From Lepidodermella squamata (Eukaryota; Gastrotricha): a stretch of DNA of 64,000 nt. This document shows positions 22,656 to 34,475 of the stretch, piece after piece. Every line of letters starts with the position of its first letter. Position 1 is the stretch's first letter. The notes beneath the pieces were generated by a model that was not told where the DNA came from, made no database searches, and worked only from the letters and a program-made list of their open reading frames with translations. The position numbers and the translations under genes were made by a program. The stretch is taken from contig JBLDXI010000074.1 of the NCBI GenBank assembly GCA_047495785.1, forward strand, positions 992,001 to 1,056,000, in the 5' to 3' direction.

Positions 22656-25479
22656 CTAAGAATCAGTTGAAATCTCAGTATCCGTGCTTTCAGTGTCCAT
22701 CTGGTTCTCTTCAGCCGCTTCATCTTCGCTGGAACACATCGGAATGTCAGCGCATGTTTCCCACTTGGACGGGTCCGACGCTAGGTAACATCCAGGAGCA
22801 GTGTGGTCTCCAGGCATACGACAGGCCCCACCCGTTCGAATGCCGCCTGGGAAGTTGTCGGAGTGAGGAGCTTCCGGCAATTGATTCCAATCGGCGCATG
22901 ATTCGCCGGAGACAGTTTGCGATTGCGTGCCGTTGTAGTCGTAGCCAGACGGCGTAATTTTACAGTCGGAGTCGAAACCCCCAGCACTCGTACGCCCTCT
23001 CCCTCCTCTTGCGTGGATACCAAGCTTGAAACCTGTTTTGCCGCGATCCGCGAATCCATAAGACTGAAAAATTACTATGGCAAAGTTGTGATTGCTGACA
23101 GCAGCTCGGCCGCTTGACGGGCCGCATTCGCAAAATCTAGACAGAGATATCAATTGCTTTACTTGAGTGCTGTTTCACTTTATTACTTACTTCGGCCCGC
23201 TAATCGTGGCGTCACGTTCAGTTTTGATTTCGACGTAATCATCACACACACCTGCAAAGTTGTGAAAAGGCGATTGATTGATCATTCTATTGGCCTCAAG
23301 ATAGCTTACCGCGAAATCCTCTCGAGCAACCGAGCTTCGGTGTGCCATCAAACCCGAACTGGAGGCCAGAACCGGCTCTCTAATCCAACGAAAAGTTAAC
23401 AACTTTAGTTTTAAGTTTAGGAATAAAGCGAAATAATTATGACCACTACATATCATGAAAGTTGATAAAGATTTCACAAAGTCCTGTCATCAAATCCACT
23501 TGAGCTGGTAACTATTAGCTTACCGTTTTAATCCACCAAACGCATCGGGTGTTTTGCGGATATGCACGTGGGTAGTTGGGCGATGTAATGTACGAAGTCG
23601 CACCAGGTTTGACTTCGACAACGCCGCCACATCTTGCTGAGCCACGCGACGGTTCGATACTTGAGCATGTTTGACCGCCGTAGCCGTCGGGGCATAGACA
23701 GCCTCTGCAGTTGTTCGGGTTCTGATATCCACCATTCGCGCACTTCGGAGCTGCTTGTCCTTTCGAGCCACAACTGCGTCCTTTTTTATATTAGGAGAAA
23801 TGATCGTTGCAATTAAGGCAAAAATATAAGCAAGTTACGACTGTTTTAAATAGAGCGAGAGATTTTACTTACGCATGCAATCGTAGTGCAAGTTGATACG
23901 CTTCGCATCGTTGAAACTGATGACATTATGCTGGCCCATTGTCGCGACATATCGCATGTCGGTGGGCACCATTGTCCGCGATTTGCCATCCCTCGAGAAT
24001 GAAATCGCCGCATACTGCATCACTGATGAATAGTCATACGGCGTGCCGTAGTTCTGATCGTCGGCCTTCTTCACCGGCTTGAAGTTGTGCTCTTGGTTCC
24101 TGAAACACATTTTGATAACAAGCTGAGCTGCAAAAGAACATGTTGGATTCATTTCAGCAACTACTCTGAAGAAAATTCGTAAATATTTTTCGCTATCGAA
24201 TCGTATCTGCTCGTGGTTCTAGGAAACAAATCGAGATTGATCTATAGAAGATAGAAAAATCCAGGACTTTACCAAGCCAAGGGCATGGCCTAATTCGTGG
24301 GCGGCAATTGAAGGCTGTTACATTCAAAACAACACTTTCTTCAAGCCCATTCATGCTCAAAACTCACTAGGTCACAACCCTGTGCCATTGAAATCGGTTG
24401 AAATTCAGCTTTAGAAAGCATGCCAACATAGGAGCTGCAACTGTTTTAAGAAGAAAACAGTGAACGTATGTCTTTGTTACTAGGGAATAAAGAACGAACC
24501 CGGCTTTGCTGTTGAACATCAGGCCATGTGAGTTTGTGGGACGAGTGACTTCTTGGAAGCGCACGCAAGTCAATCGCTCCCACATTTTAGCGCCTTGGCG
24601 GATTATTCCGCGATAATTGTTAGCTATTTATCAAACGAGACGTATTTGTTAGGGTGAATCGAGAAAAATATAACCTTCGAAATTTTAGCAATCTTAACAG
24701 GTCTTTGAATTTTCTCATAAAAAGATTATTGAATTAGTTTAACCCCAATGACCAAATTGGTCTTACAAATCGTGTTATCGAAAGCGTATCGGATTGGGAA
24801 GGACCATTTGCCTGCATAGGCTAGAAGCCCACGAGCTGCCTCGTCGTATTCCAAGCCCATCTCAGCTCGCAGGTCGTTGAGCATTGCTCTTGCTTGTTCG
24901 ACCGTTCGCCTAACTTCACATCGTGGTCGTATAATTTCGCTTTCATCGGACGTCCATCGACTGGTGTCAACGGATGAGTCAATTTGAGAGTCCTCATCAT
25001 TGCTCTTCTCTGCGTCCTGGAATAAATAAATAAAGTTGGAACGGAATTTGAATTATATTCGAATTTCAAGCTAATTCGAAAATTCTTAACATTATTTGAG
25101 ATGTGAATTTGAATTTAAAGGGAGATTAACAAAAATCATGGCTTTGCTTACGATCTGAGAGCGTTTTTCGTTTTGCTGCCTCATCAACGACGCTATCTCT
25201 TCGTAAATCGCTCGAAGTTCCTGCTCTTCCTGCTCTTCGTCCTTTCCGTCATCCTCAGCCTCAGGCAATTTATAATCATCTTCGCTCGGCTCGACTGAGT
25301 CTGCTGGGTCTTCAGAGTCAATCAACAGATCCAGCTCTTCGTTGCCGGTTGTAGTGACCTGAAGAACAAAGCAGTGAGCTCATAACAAAGAAAGCGTTAG
25401 ATAAAAACACCTCGACAGGAGCGGTATCGTAAATCGCGAAAAGCGAGACAAAAATGATTCCTAATAGTAATGGATTCAT
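22656..25479 (-). CDS. Secreted astacin metalloprotease, astacin-EGF-CUB-kringle (catalytic motif intact)
   Basis: Exons read down the minus strand: 25479-25411, 25358-25152, 25016-24767, 24623-24500, 24440-24368, 24314-24273, from 24218 a stretch ending at 23873 (with an uncertain intron near 24165), 23780-23524, 23379-23310, 23251-23191 and 23136-22656. The signal peptide MNPLLLGIIFVSLFAIYDTA leads an acidic propeptide, then the catalytic domain (KWSFPIRYAFDN, CVRFQEVT, CSSYVGM, zinc site HELGHALGLNHEQ joined across two exons, and SVMQY with the Met-turn). Next come an EGF module (CANGGYQNPNN ... CPDGYGGQTC), a CUB domain (ITSPNYPRAYPQN, FGFDGTPKLGC, CDDYVEIKT) and a kringle (TPSGYDYNGTQ, CRMPGD, GCYLASDP, IPMC). 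All zinc ligands and the catalytic Glu are present. Likely secreted and activated by propeptide removal. The intron near 24165 is ambiguous: the frame stays open through it. Confidence 0.85.
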
Positions 25480-26588
25480 CTTTGCTGACAAATCCTAAAC
25501 TATAATAACGATCAAAAGCTTATTGAAGGAGTGAGGTCAGAGGCATCGATGAACCGGAGCTCGAGTATTTGTGAAACAAATTGGTACATTTGGTACATTT
25601 ACACGGCCACATGTTGATCGCGTGCAGAGGCACACCTGAGTTGATGCACTAGGTCAACACATTTTTCAAGTTAGCATCTTGTAGTTAGCATCATTAGTTC
25701 GTAAAGACGTCCGGCGACAGCTGCTCATGCGTTAAACATGTTATGAGATTTTAAAGCTTTCCGTTTTTAACATTGAATTTTTCGGATTGGCCTTTTTCCT
25801 ACAGTTGAATAATGTTTCAAAACATCCAAATGATGACCAGATGAAAGTTATATTAACATCCTCCAGTTACATAACAAATATTTCAACAAAATTTTATACC
25901 CTTGCGGGTTTGGGGACGGCGACGGACGATAAGCTCGAGTCCGAGAATCAGTTGCAAACAGCCAGCTTTTTCCCAGAAATTCATAATTCATTATAGTAAG
26001 GCATAGAGACTGGCACTTCTTCCGGTTTCTGGCGGCAATCTCTGCTCCAGATCAGATCAGATCAGATCAGATCAGATCAGATCTCAAAACATCGTTGTGG
26101 CTTATCGAATTCACTTATCTGATAACAGTACATCAGAATTCAGAGTTGAATAAGAGTTGAATCTTCTTCTCTCAATTATTTCCAAGTTAGCTCGAACCAT
26201 CGAAAAACTCGATTTTACGGACAAATATATGAAGGGCAGGGCTACCCGAATGTTAAATTGGCCCTGAACGCCATCTGTCAATCAAAGCATATTCATTGCG
26301 CATTGAGTTTTTAGTTTGCACTCTTAACTTTCTGAATATATGAATGTATATTGCAATACCTAGCATAAATGTTGCAAGAGTTCCGACGTACAACATTTCC
26401 GCAGCATGTGAACATGAATATCAGCTCCATAACTATTAGGATCCGCAACCTGCAACTCAGACTCCATTTATTATTAATGTTGACAAAGAGAAGGTTGAGA
26501 AATACAGATAAGTCATTTGAATTTTTATTTACTTGAATCTTGAATTATGAAAACAGAGAGGCGAGGAAGTCCTTGAATAGTACTACTA
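25480..26588. other. Spacer between the tandem astacin genes
   Basis: It should contain the promoter of the astacin gene starting at 25479. It includes an AGATC microsatellite; otherwise I see nothing coding. Confidence 0.45.
26047..26083. repeat. AGATC microsatellite
   Basis: About seven head-to-tail copies of the 5-mer agatc. Confidence 0.9.
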
Positions 26589-29500
26589 TTACGCGGTTTC
26601 GTCGAACGAATCACGAATGAAATCGCTCTCGACATCTTCGTTTTCACTTTTGTTGCCGTCATCGAATTCGGGCTCAGTATTACGGGGCAATACGCGGCCT
26701 TTTACTTCGCAGAGTACAGGTAATTTTTCATTGCTAACGACTGCAGTGTAGCTACCATCATCCTCGAGCGAAGCACCTGACAAAAACAACAGCGTATGAG
26801 AAACTACGTACTCGTTGCTGAGCGGCAAAAGGCCTACATGTTTCGGCATTTCCAGCAGTAGGTGCAAGGTCGCTGGGCACTTGAGTCCCATCGAGCCACC
26901 ACCATTCGTTGCTAGCTGGATATCGGGCTCCAATCCAGGCACCCTTGCTTGCGACTTCAGCGAAATTAGCAATAAGAGCAGATATTTTGATGAGATCGGA
27001 GGTCGAAGTTGCTACAGCGAGAGAGCCACCCTTTTCGCGACAGAAAAGCGCTGCCTCGCTCCATGTCATCTCTTCATCGAAGAAGTCGAAACCTTTTATC
27101 TAAAATAATTCGATTGATTGAAAATCCAATCAGAATTTCGACAAAAGAAGCCTAAGAAGTAGAGGAGAATGCAATCTTACCGCTCGAACAAACTGGCAAA
27201 CAACAGGCTTCTTGGAGTCACACTCTGCCCCAACAAAGCCATGCGAACCTTCGCCATCATGTTTGTAACTCAAACATTCTTGACCCTCGGAAGGCTGTTC
27301 ATTAAGCCACGATTCCTTGGAAAAGGTCCTTCCATCTAACCAGAAAGCTTGACCAGCCGCCAACAGCCGCATTCCGATAAGAGCACGAGATCCTTCTAGG
27401 ACCGCAGCAGCTTCTTTCGCCTCGTCTTCCGATTTGAAGATCGCAGGGTAGCCTCCTTCGTCCAGACATTTGATCTCCGCACGTTTGCAGGTCGCTTTAC
27501 CTGCAACGATGTAGGACTTCCCTGTGTGTTCGCTGCCTTCGTCTTCGTTATCAGCCGATCTTCGCTGTTGGGCGCACATCGGAATCTTTGTACAATAACC
27601 CATTTGTTTCGGGTTCAATTTCAAGTAGCACCAGGGTGATTTCGCCTCAGTTGGCATGCGACATGCGTTGCCGCTTCGAATGCCATTCGGAAAGTTGTCC
27701 GGGTGTAATGAGCCTTCTGGTTTGAACTTGTCCCAATCTTGGCATTCCCCAGCGTCAGAACGCGACCGCGGGCCATTGTAGTCGTATCCGCTAGGCGTGA
27801 GGCGGCAATCACTCTTCACGACATCTTTAGCTTTCTGACCGGGCAGCGTTGCGTACACTGCCAGTTTGAAGCCAATTTTACGCCACTCGGGTTCGATGTG
27901 AGATTCGAAGATGACAATGCCGAAATTGCGATCTGTGTTAGCTACCCGACCACTGCTAACTCCACACTCACAGAATCTAAATTTAATAGAATAAAATCAA
28001 AATGTTATCTGAAAAGAGCTAACTGATAAAAATGTAGGATAAACTATTTTTGAAATTTTTGTGATATAACAAGAGAATTTTCCGAATTAACTAAGCAGCA
28101 GCAGCAAGCAGCAAGATGATCAATTCTTTCCTCTACGAACCTGTTAAATAAAATAATCCTAAACCTTAAAACACATATCCAAAGAAATTCTAGTTACTCC
28201 AGTGTCGTTATGGCAACTGTTATTTATAAATAACAGCGGGCTTTTGTTGTTTATAACAATAAAATATATATAAAAATTAAAATTAAAAAATAAACTATTA
28301 GAAAAATACCTTGGTCCGCCCTTTGAAGGATCGGCATGGGTTTTGATTTGGACGTAGTCGTCGCAAACGTCTGAAAGCAAGATTCTAGTTAAAAGAGCTG
28401 AGCATATGTCAAAATACCTTGAAGGGCCTTGGAACAGCCCAACTTCGGCTTGCCGTCAAATCCAAAGACCAATCCACTTCCACTAGGCTAAAATTCACAA
28501 ATATATATGCTTACGTAAGTAGCAAAGCTGCATGAATAAAACGAACCGCGTTTATCCACCAAATGCAACGAGCGTTTCTTGGATATCGCCTTGGATAAAA
28601 TGGCGAGGTGATGTAAGCAGTCTCGCCAGCTTTGACTTTGACGCGACCGCCGCATTTGACGACCCAATCGCGAGAGGGTTCAATATCGGCGCAAAAATCA
28701 CCGCCGTAGCCATCCGGGCACAAACATGACGAGCAGTTGTTCGGATTCTGGTAGCCACCGTTCTGACAAGGCTGCGACAACGGCTTCGATTCGCAATTTT
28801 TTCCTAAATATAATAAATGCGAATGCTTAACCAGTGAGCAGCTCTGAAAAGGCTGCGCTCGTCAAATATAATATTTAATTTTAATCATAGATTGGAGAAT
28901 CTGCAATATTTTAGTATCCTCATATTTCAGGGCCCAATCGAACACCCGAGAGTTATGCGATATCGCAGCCTATCTTCTACGGTTGAAAATCCCGAACAAA
29001 AAAAAGTTTATCAAATGTGACTTTTCTCGTGTTTTTTTACGTGATTTCTAAGTAGGGTTTTTTGGGATTTAATTTGAAATTAGCGTAATATGTCGAGAAT
29101 ATACAAATAGCTAGAAATATCGTAATATGATTCAAATAATTGATTAGTTAATTAATTAAAAATGTACCTCTGCGGTGGGGGTTGAACCATCGACCATTGA
29201 TACACCAGCCCAATGCCTCACCCACTACGCCACCAGCGATCACATTAATGTTGTTGTTTTTATTGGTTTATAAATAACTTGCACTTTGGACTTTGTTGTT
29301 TTTGCGACGCCAAGTCCACATTTGATTTTCGAGATTTCTTGACTTTACAAAAAGGCCCGACATTTTTACGCTAATTTCAAATTAAATCCTAAAGAACCCC
29401 AAAACAGCAATTAAAATCACCGGGTCGATATCAGTCGAAAAAATACCACTCTATAAATAGCAGAAAAAGTCTTATTTTTTTCGTGATAGCACTGCGCAAT

Positions 29501-31230
29501 TTTTTCATGATAATCAACGTCGAAAAAAACTGGCACGCGCCGTCTACTTTTTTGGGCATTTCTCGCACTATGACAGAAATACTCCAATAATAGCAATAAA
29601 ACCTCCAAATGACTGGATGAATCATCGTTGGTGACGAAAAAAATAGCCACAAAACCCGTAAAAAATTATGCGAACCGAAAAAACTCGTAAACAGTGTGCA
29701 CTTTTTTGTTCGGGAATGTATCACTTACGTATGCATTTGTAGTGGAAATTGATACGCTTGATGTCGCTGAAACTCATGTAGTGCCGTTGCCCCATCGACG
29801 TAATGTAGCGAAGATCATTTGGTACAATGGTCCGAGATTTGCCTGTTTTCGAGTAAACAGTAGCGGCATACTGCATAACAGACGCGTAATCGTATGCCGT
29901 ATCATAATTGTTCTGGCTGGCTGAACACGTCAATTTGAACTTAGACACCAATTTCCTAATAAAGTTGTAAGGGATAAATTAAAAAATAAATGAAAAAAGC
30001 TTTTCGGAGACCTGCGAATTCTAAAAAAACGGATCAAATACTTACGGCTCAACTTCTCCAAGATTCAACCGTATGTAGCGACTTTTGTCTTCGCGGCAAT
30101 GCTCATGTTGCTAAGAAATTGCGAGGGAAACATATATGGGAAGATTTCATGAAATCGGATATGAAACAAACCAGACCGAGAGCGTGTCCAACTTGGTGGA
30201 TAATTGATCCAAGCTGGGATAAGTCAAAGTTCCGAATCAAAAGAGATAAAAAGAAAAATGTCCTCACTGTTTCACATCCAACCCCGATCGATAAGTTTTG
30301 AAAGCGAGCCTCTTTGATCATTCCCACGGCTGACGAGCATCTGTAACAAGTTATCAAGTTACACAAAGCTTATAGGCCTAAAGACGCGTTACCCTTGCAG
30401 ACTTCGAAAAATGATGCCATTGGAGTGCCGCGGGCGATTGACCTTTTGGAAACGAATGCAAGTTGCGTTCTCCCACATTTCAAGGCCATAGCGAATAAGC
30501 TCGCGCGTTTCGGCCTCTAAATATGGCCAAATCTAAAAATTAACCCTATTTCTTCAAATGAAACTCACTCAAAGATTGATCGAAAGCGTATCGAATGGGC
30601 AGCTTCCACTTTTGAACCGTCAAATCAACACCGCGCTGATCGTCTCCGTCTTCCATAAGCATTTCAGAGTGCAAGTCGTGAATCATTCGCTTAGCCTCGC
30701 TAGCAGAACACTTGACGTCGCATTCTGGCTCGAAGGAAGGAATTCGGTCAGCTTCAAAATCTAGATCGCTATCACTCTCAAACAGAACAGCCGGCGGCTC
30801 TTGGCCTCGGTCTTCTCCTAAATCGTTCACATTCTCTGACTGTGTAAAACCAAGTAGATAGGGAAAATTATGAACATGATGAAAAACTCACCTCAGGAAT
30901 GCCTGCTAGTTTGAGCATCAGTGATGACAGCCTTTGCAGCATCATGTCCACATCTTCATCGCCGTCTTGATTTTGAACATCGGCATCATTTTCTTCTTCT
31001 GCGTCATTCTGTGTATCAACGTCATCGGCTGGTTCAATAACATTGGCTTCACTTTCAGCCGAAAGCTCGTCATCCGCGCTGCGAGCGAATCGATTCAGCT
31101 GAAAAATAGCAGTCAATTCAAGTTATAAAAATACTAGACAAAGCACAACCTCATCGGTTTCGATGTCAACTTGACTGTTCGCGCAAACGCCGGCGAAGAG
31201 CAAAGCGAGGAAAAGCAACTCAGGTCTCAT
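26589..31230 (-). CDS. Secreted astacin-like pseudoprotease, astacin-EGF-CUB-kringle-two CTLDs
   Basis: Proposed exons: 31230-31150, 31098-30892, 30839-30569, 30516-30393, 30340-30268, 30213-30172, 30110-30046, 29955-29729, 28803-28547, 28487-28418, 28370-28310, 27976-27181, 27099-26808 and 26776-26589. Exon sizes 207, 124, 73, 42, 257, 70 and 61 equal those of the neighbouring gene, so the two are tandem duplicates. Leader MRPELLFLALLFAGVCANS; acidic propeptide; astacin domain with zinc site HQVGHALGLQHE, where the catalytic Glu is Gln while all three His remain. Then EGF (CPDGYGGDFC), CUB (ITSPFYPRRYP, CDDYVQIKT), kringle (TPSGYDYNGPR, CRMPTEAKSPWCYL, IPMC). Unlike its neighbour it continues into two C-type lectin-like domains (FWLDGRTFSKESWLNEQP; WIGARYPASNEWWWLDG) and an acidic tail. 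Probably non-proteolytic, perhaps a binding or decoy protein. The last intron is only about 31 nt. Confidence 0.8.
29050..29405. mobile_element. Inverted-repeat element in an intron of the pseudoprotease gene
   Basis: The left end gggatttaatttgaaattag cgtaa and the right end ttacgc taatttcaaattaaatcct are inverted copies, extending with mismatches to about 70 bp. The loop holds a tRNA-like sequence on the minus strand. It lies in the longest intron (28804-29728). Confidence 0.7.
29170..29238 (-). repeat. tRNA-like (SINE-type) sequence
   Basis: The minus strand reads TGGCGTAGTGGGTGAGGCA (A-box-like) and, 30 bp on, GGTTCAACCCC (B-box-like). The acceptor stem does not close, so this is a tRNA-derived repeat rather than a tRNA gene. 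Confidence 0.55.
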
Positions 31231-32016
31231 GACCACAAAACAAAAATGTTGAAGAATAACTTTAATTGTGTCAATAGTTTTGAATTCTGAGACGAGGTGC
31301 GCACCGTATGTGAAACAAATACAGCACGAGTTCAACAAATAAACATGGTGCGTCCTGAGTTCAGGTTAGAAATTTAAAATTCACATACAAATTAGAACTG
31401 CGGTTAAGTGGCAGTGAGCAGAATTATAGAAACCGTCTTAAAATTTAAAATAAATCCTGAAAAATCCAAATTCAAACATAAATTGGCTCGAAAACTAAAT
31501 CTATGGCAAAGATCGATTCTTAGAATTTGTTCACTTTAGTCCAATAGTTTTTTCTGTTTAATTTTCGAGGTTTCTAGGAGACCTCGAGTCTCGAGTTGAA
31601 GTGTTTTCAATGTATGATTTTCAAAAATGAATGAATTGGATGAGTCACAGGAATTTCTGTGCCGTGGAATGATCGTATGGAAGTTAATAATAGACAATAA
31701 TCTATTTAAATAATAACTCAGCCGTAAATAATAACGACCCAATACGTTCAGATCGATGTAGAATTTACTGTTAAGTGTCCGTGTATTCAGTTATGTACTT
31801 TGAAATTGCGGCAACGGCGAAAATCTTTTAACTGGCCGGAATTCACCGCAGACGTTAGCCATTTGTGTTTCTGTCCCAGTTGAGCCAGTGTTCTTAATCA
31901 GGTCATTCGATAAAATCACTGATACTGTGTTAAGAGGTCATTTTATTATCAAGGACATGCACGCAACAACGAAAGTGAAAGAGCTTCAACAAAGTGAACG
32001 TTTTGTCAACAAATCA
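31231..32016. other. Intergenic, upstream of the pseudoprotease gene
   Basis: No coding signal. It presumably contains the promoter of the gene starting at 31230 and the 3' end of the gene ending at 32017. Confidence 0.4.
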
Positions 32017-33257
32017 TTAGCCAGTAGCAATTGCGGTTATGGGAGTCACGCACATGTAATCAAATCGAACTGGGTTCATGCAGCAGACACGACCTTGTTT
32101 GTAGCATTGGCCATGGCTGTAGCAGGTAAGCGATTTAGGCCTAGGCGTCGTCGTGCGGCGACCCTTCTTCGTCGTCCTCGGCGATTTCGTCGTTTTATTG
32201 GGCTTCTTTGTCGTCTTTGGTTTCGCCGTTGTTTTCGGACGTCTCTTTGTTGTCTTCGGTCTGCTGGTTACCTTCGGCTTCACGGTTACCTTCGGCGGTC
32301 TTGGCTTCTGGGGCCTGGGACGGATGCCCTTCTTATCATCCGTTGAGTCTTCCTCGTTGAGATCATCGCCTTCCTCCGCGTTGAAGACAGCCCTTTCGCC
32401 ATCATCACCATCGGCGAATTCACCGTTCTCGTTGTAAGCCGTTTCGCCGTCTTCGCCTTCAGCTGAAAATACGAAATGTTGATCGCTTGAAATAACTGAA
32501 AAGGGACTGCGCGATTTCAGACTTTAGCGAACATGAGCGTTTAGTTTAACGGTTCTAAAGATAATTCTCGCTAAACATGAGAAATTCCAAAACGACCTCT
32601 GATAATGTGCATAAAGGTTGGTCTAGTCAACGTGGTCAAGGTGTTTTGCTTTCAATTTTGTGTTAAAAGACAAGACACGAGAGATTTGGGCGAAATAGAT
32701 TATTAACAAATTTCCAACTTCACGTCTCAACTCAAATTCAAACAAATTTTGGCTAAGGAATGATTAAGCATTTAGAAATCGAGATGAATATCAAGTTAAA
32801 CAATTTTTACTTCAAACCAACTCTAGTCCTGTTTGAAATCTCCCTGGCTTTCTGAGTCCGGCTCTAGATTTAAAAGGAACACACCATTTTCATCATCGTC
32901 TGATGATTCTTCCGCGCCATCTTCTCCGCCATCTGACGGTGAATCGGTGACTTCTGGGGCAACTGGGGCCGGAGTCGTAGTAGTCGTGAGGAGAGTCAGC
33001 ACACTGCCTGGTTCGCACAATGGTCCGCCAGCCATCGTTAAATCGGTCGGGCTCAAATTAAGCCGTTCTTGCAGATACTCAGCCGCATCTTTCTCCGAGC
33101 CGTGCCAAACGCTTTCGCCGTCGAAGTTCAGCTCAGCATCGTCAGCTTCACCATCGCTATCGCCATAGCCCTCTGCGTCCTCAGCTCCGTCGACCAGTTC
33201 CGAGTTGGCCTGATAAGCAATCAACAGCAACAATAAAAAAGGCAAAGTCGATCTCAT
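32017..33257 (-). CDS. Secreted Cys-rich protein (family member 4, two exons)
   Basis: Exon 1 (33257-32885) encodes the leader MRSTLPFLLLLLIAYQANS, an acidic stretch and the first family Cys in TMAGGPLCEPGS. Exon 2 (32462-32017) encodes an acidic run, a long basic Thr/Lys/Pro linker (repeats of KTTKKP, KTTKSP, RRTTTPRPK), then CYSHGQCYKQGRVCC, nine residues and CVTP. The join through GTGTGT...TTTCAG keeps phase and gives about 272 aa. Alternatively exon 1 reads on to a stop at 32823; then there would be two separate reading frames, but only the joined form makes a complete family member. The final Arg-Arg-Pro of the family is replaced by Val-Thr-Pro. Confidence 0.65.
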
Positions 33258-34149
33258 GTTTTAAGAAGCATGTGATAAATTTACAATGAATAATTGAAAT
33301 TCCAAACTCACGCCAAGTAAAAGGTGTTGGCGTCACACGTTCTCAGTGAAACAGCTTTTCCAGTGAGCACGCGACGACTGCCATGAAAGGTTCGTTTCAG
33401 GTTTAAAACTACTGCCACGGCTCCATCTGTGGCAAATACGTGACAAACACGCACAAGTCCCGGAATATCTTTTGAGTTCAAAATGTTTTGAAGGAACAAA
33501 AATGGAAGTATAAACGAAATACAATGAAATTCATTTTCGAAGTAGAGCATTTTAATTAAATGATAACGCCATATTATCATGATAATTACACAATTAAATG
33601 CTTACATTTCTTCAGGATTTTTTATTTTTATATGTTTTCGGGACTACAGTTGATGAAATGAAAGGGTTCGCTGCATGTAACGTCACTGCATGTAACGTCA
33701 CTGCATGTAACGCTTAAATCGTGTCCCAATCTAAAAGCTGGCGAGGCGGTCAATGTTATCTGCATCAATGTTGCCGTTTCATTCTACAGCAAGAGTTCTC
33801 ATCGATCCCAGCGTGATCAGTGTATCGATTGATATCGAAACAAGAAGTGCTTAGATAGCATTGCATGGCGTAGATAAGCGATAAGCAGCTAACATTTATC
33901 CAGATGACTACATTGGTCACTCCAGTGAAACGATCATATCTCACTTCAACGCTATCGCAACCCCATGTCACAAGCTCACTGGCAATGAAGCATCGTTAGA
34001 ATAAACAAGGTTGCAATCAGCTCTGTTATCTCTGTCCGCATAGATCAGCCATCTAGATCATTGAATTTGCGCGAATTTTTCTGGATAGCAGTGTATTTCG
34101 AAGATAAGGGTTTAATCAAGTACACCAGATAAGAGATATGATGACAATC
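33258..34149. other. Intergenic, nothing recognised
   Basis: An approximate triplet of tgcatgtaacgtcac near 33674-33710 is a short tandem repeat. No gene is seen. Confidence 0.4.
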
Positions 34150-34156
34150 TATAAAA
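34150..34156 (+). promoter_or_regulatory. TATA box of the small peptide gene
   Basis: The text tctataaaatacc lies 72-78 bp before the proposed ATG at 34228, in a suitable position for a TATA-directed start. Confidence 0.55.
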
Positions 34157-34227
34157 TACCAAGCTTGGCTGCTCAGTCACATTCACCCCAAGTCAGCGAA
34201 TTTCAGATAGCTAAAACTTCACTATAA

Positions 34228-34475
34228 ATGGGTATGTATTTTGTTAATCTTGTGGTGAAGGTATGAATCATTGCCCGTTTTCATATACAACAGCTTCAAC
34301 AATTGTGACGATCGCTGTTATCTGTTTCTTGTTGGTCGTTCTCCTCATCGAGCCGAGCGTAGCTGGGCCGCGTTGGATGGGCCAAGCCGCAGTCAATAGG
34401 CAGCAATCTGTGCAAAATACACAGCACGCCTCAGTCGCCGACTATGACATCGGATTTTTCGGCTGGATGAAATAA
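34228..34475 (+). CDS. Small secreted peptide precursor, 61 aa
   Basis: Splicing ATGG at 34228-34231 to an exon at 34294-34475 (GTATGT ... ACAACAG) gives MASTIVTIAVICFLLVVLLI, a strong hydrophobic leader ending near EPSVAG. The mature part is about 36 residues without Cys: it starts GPRWMGQAAVNRQQ and ends DYDIGFFGWMK. The unspliced frame starting at 34263 would give a poorer leader. The short gene has a TATA box upstream and AATAAA at about 34551, so it looks like an expressed peptide gene. Neuropeptide or antimicrobial roles are possible, but no Gly-Lys-Arg amidation site is present. Confidence 0.6.

Noticed and set aside
32823-33257. 144-aa protein ending at 32823
   Set aside because: It would contain only the first half of the Cys-rich family; a GT-AG join to 32462 gives the full family pattern.
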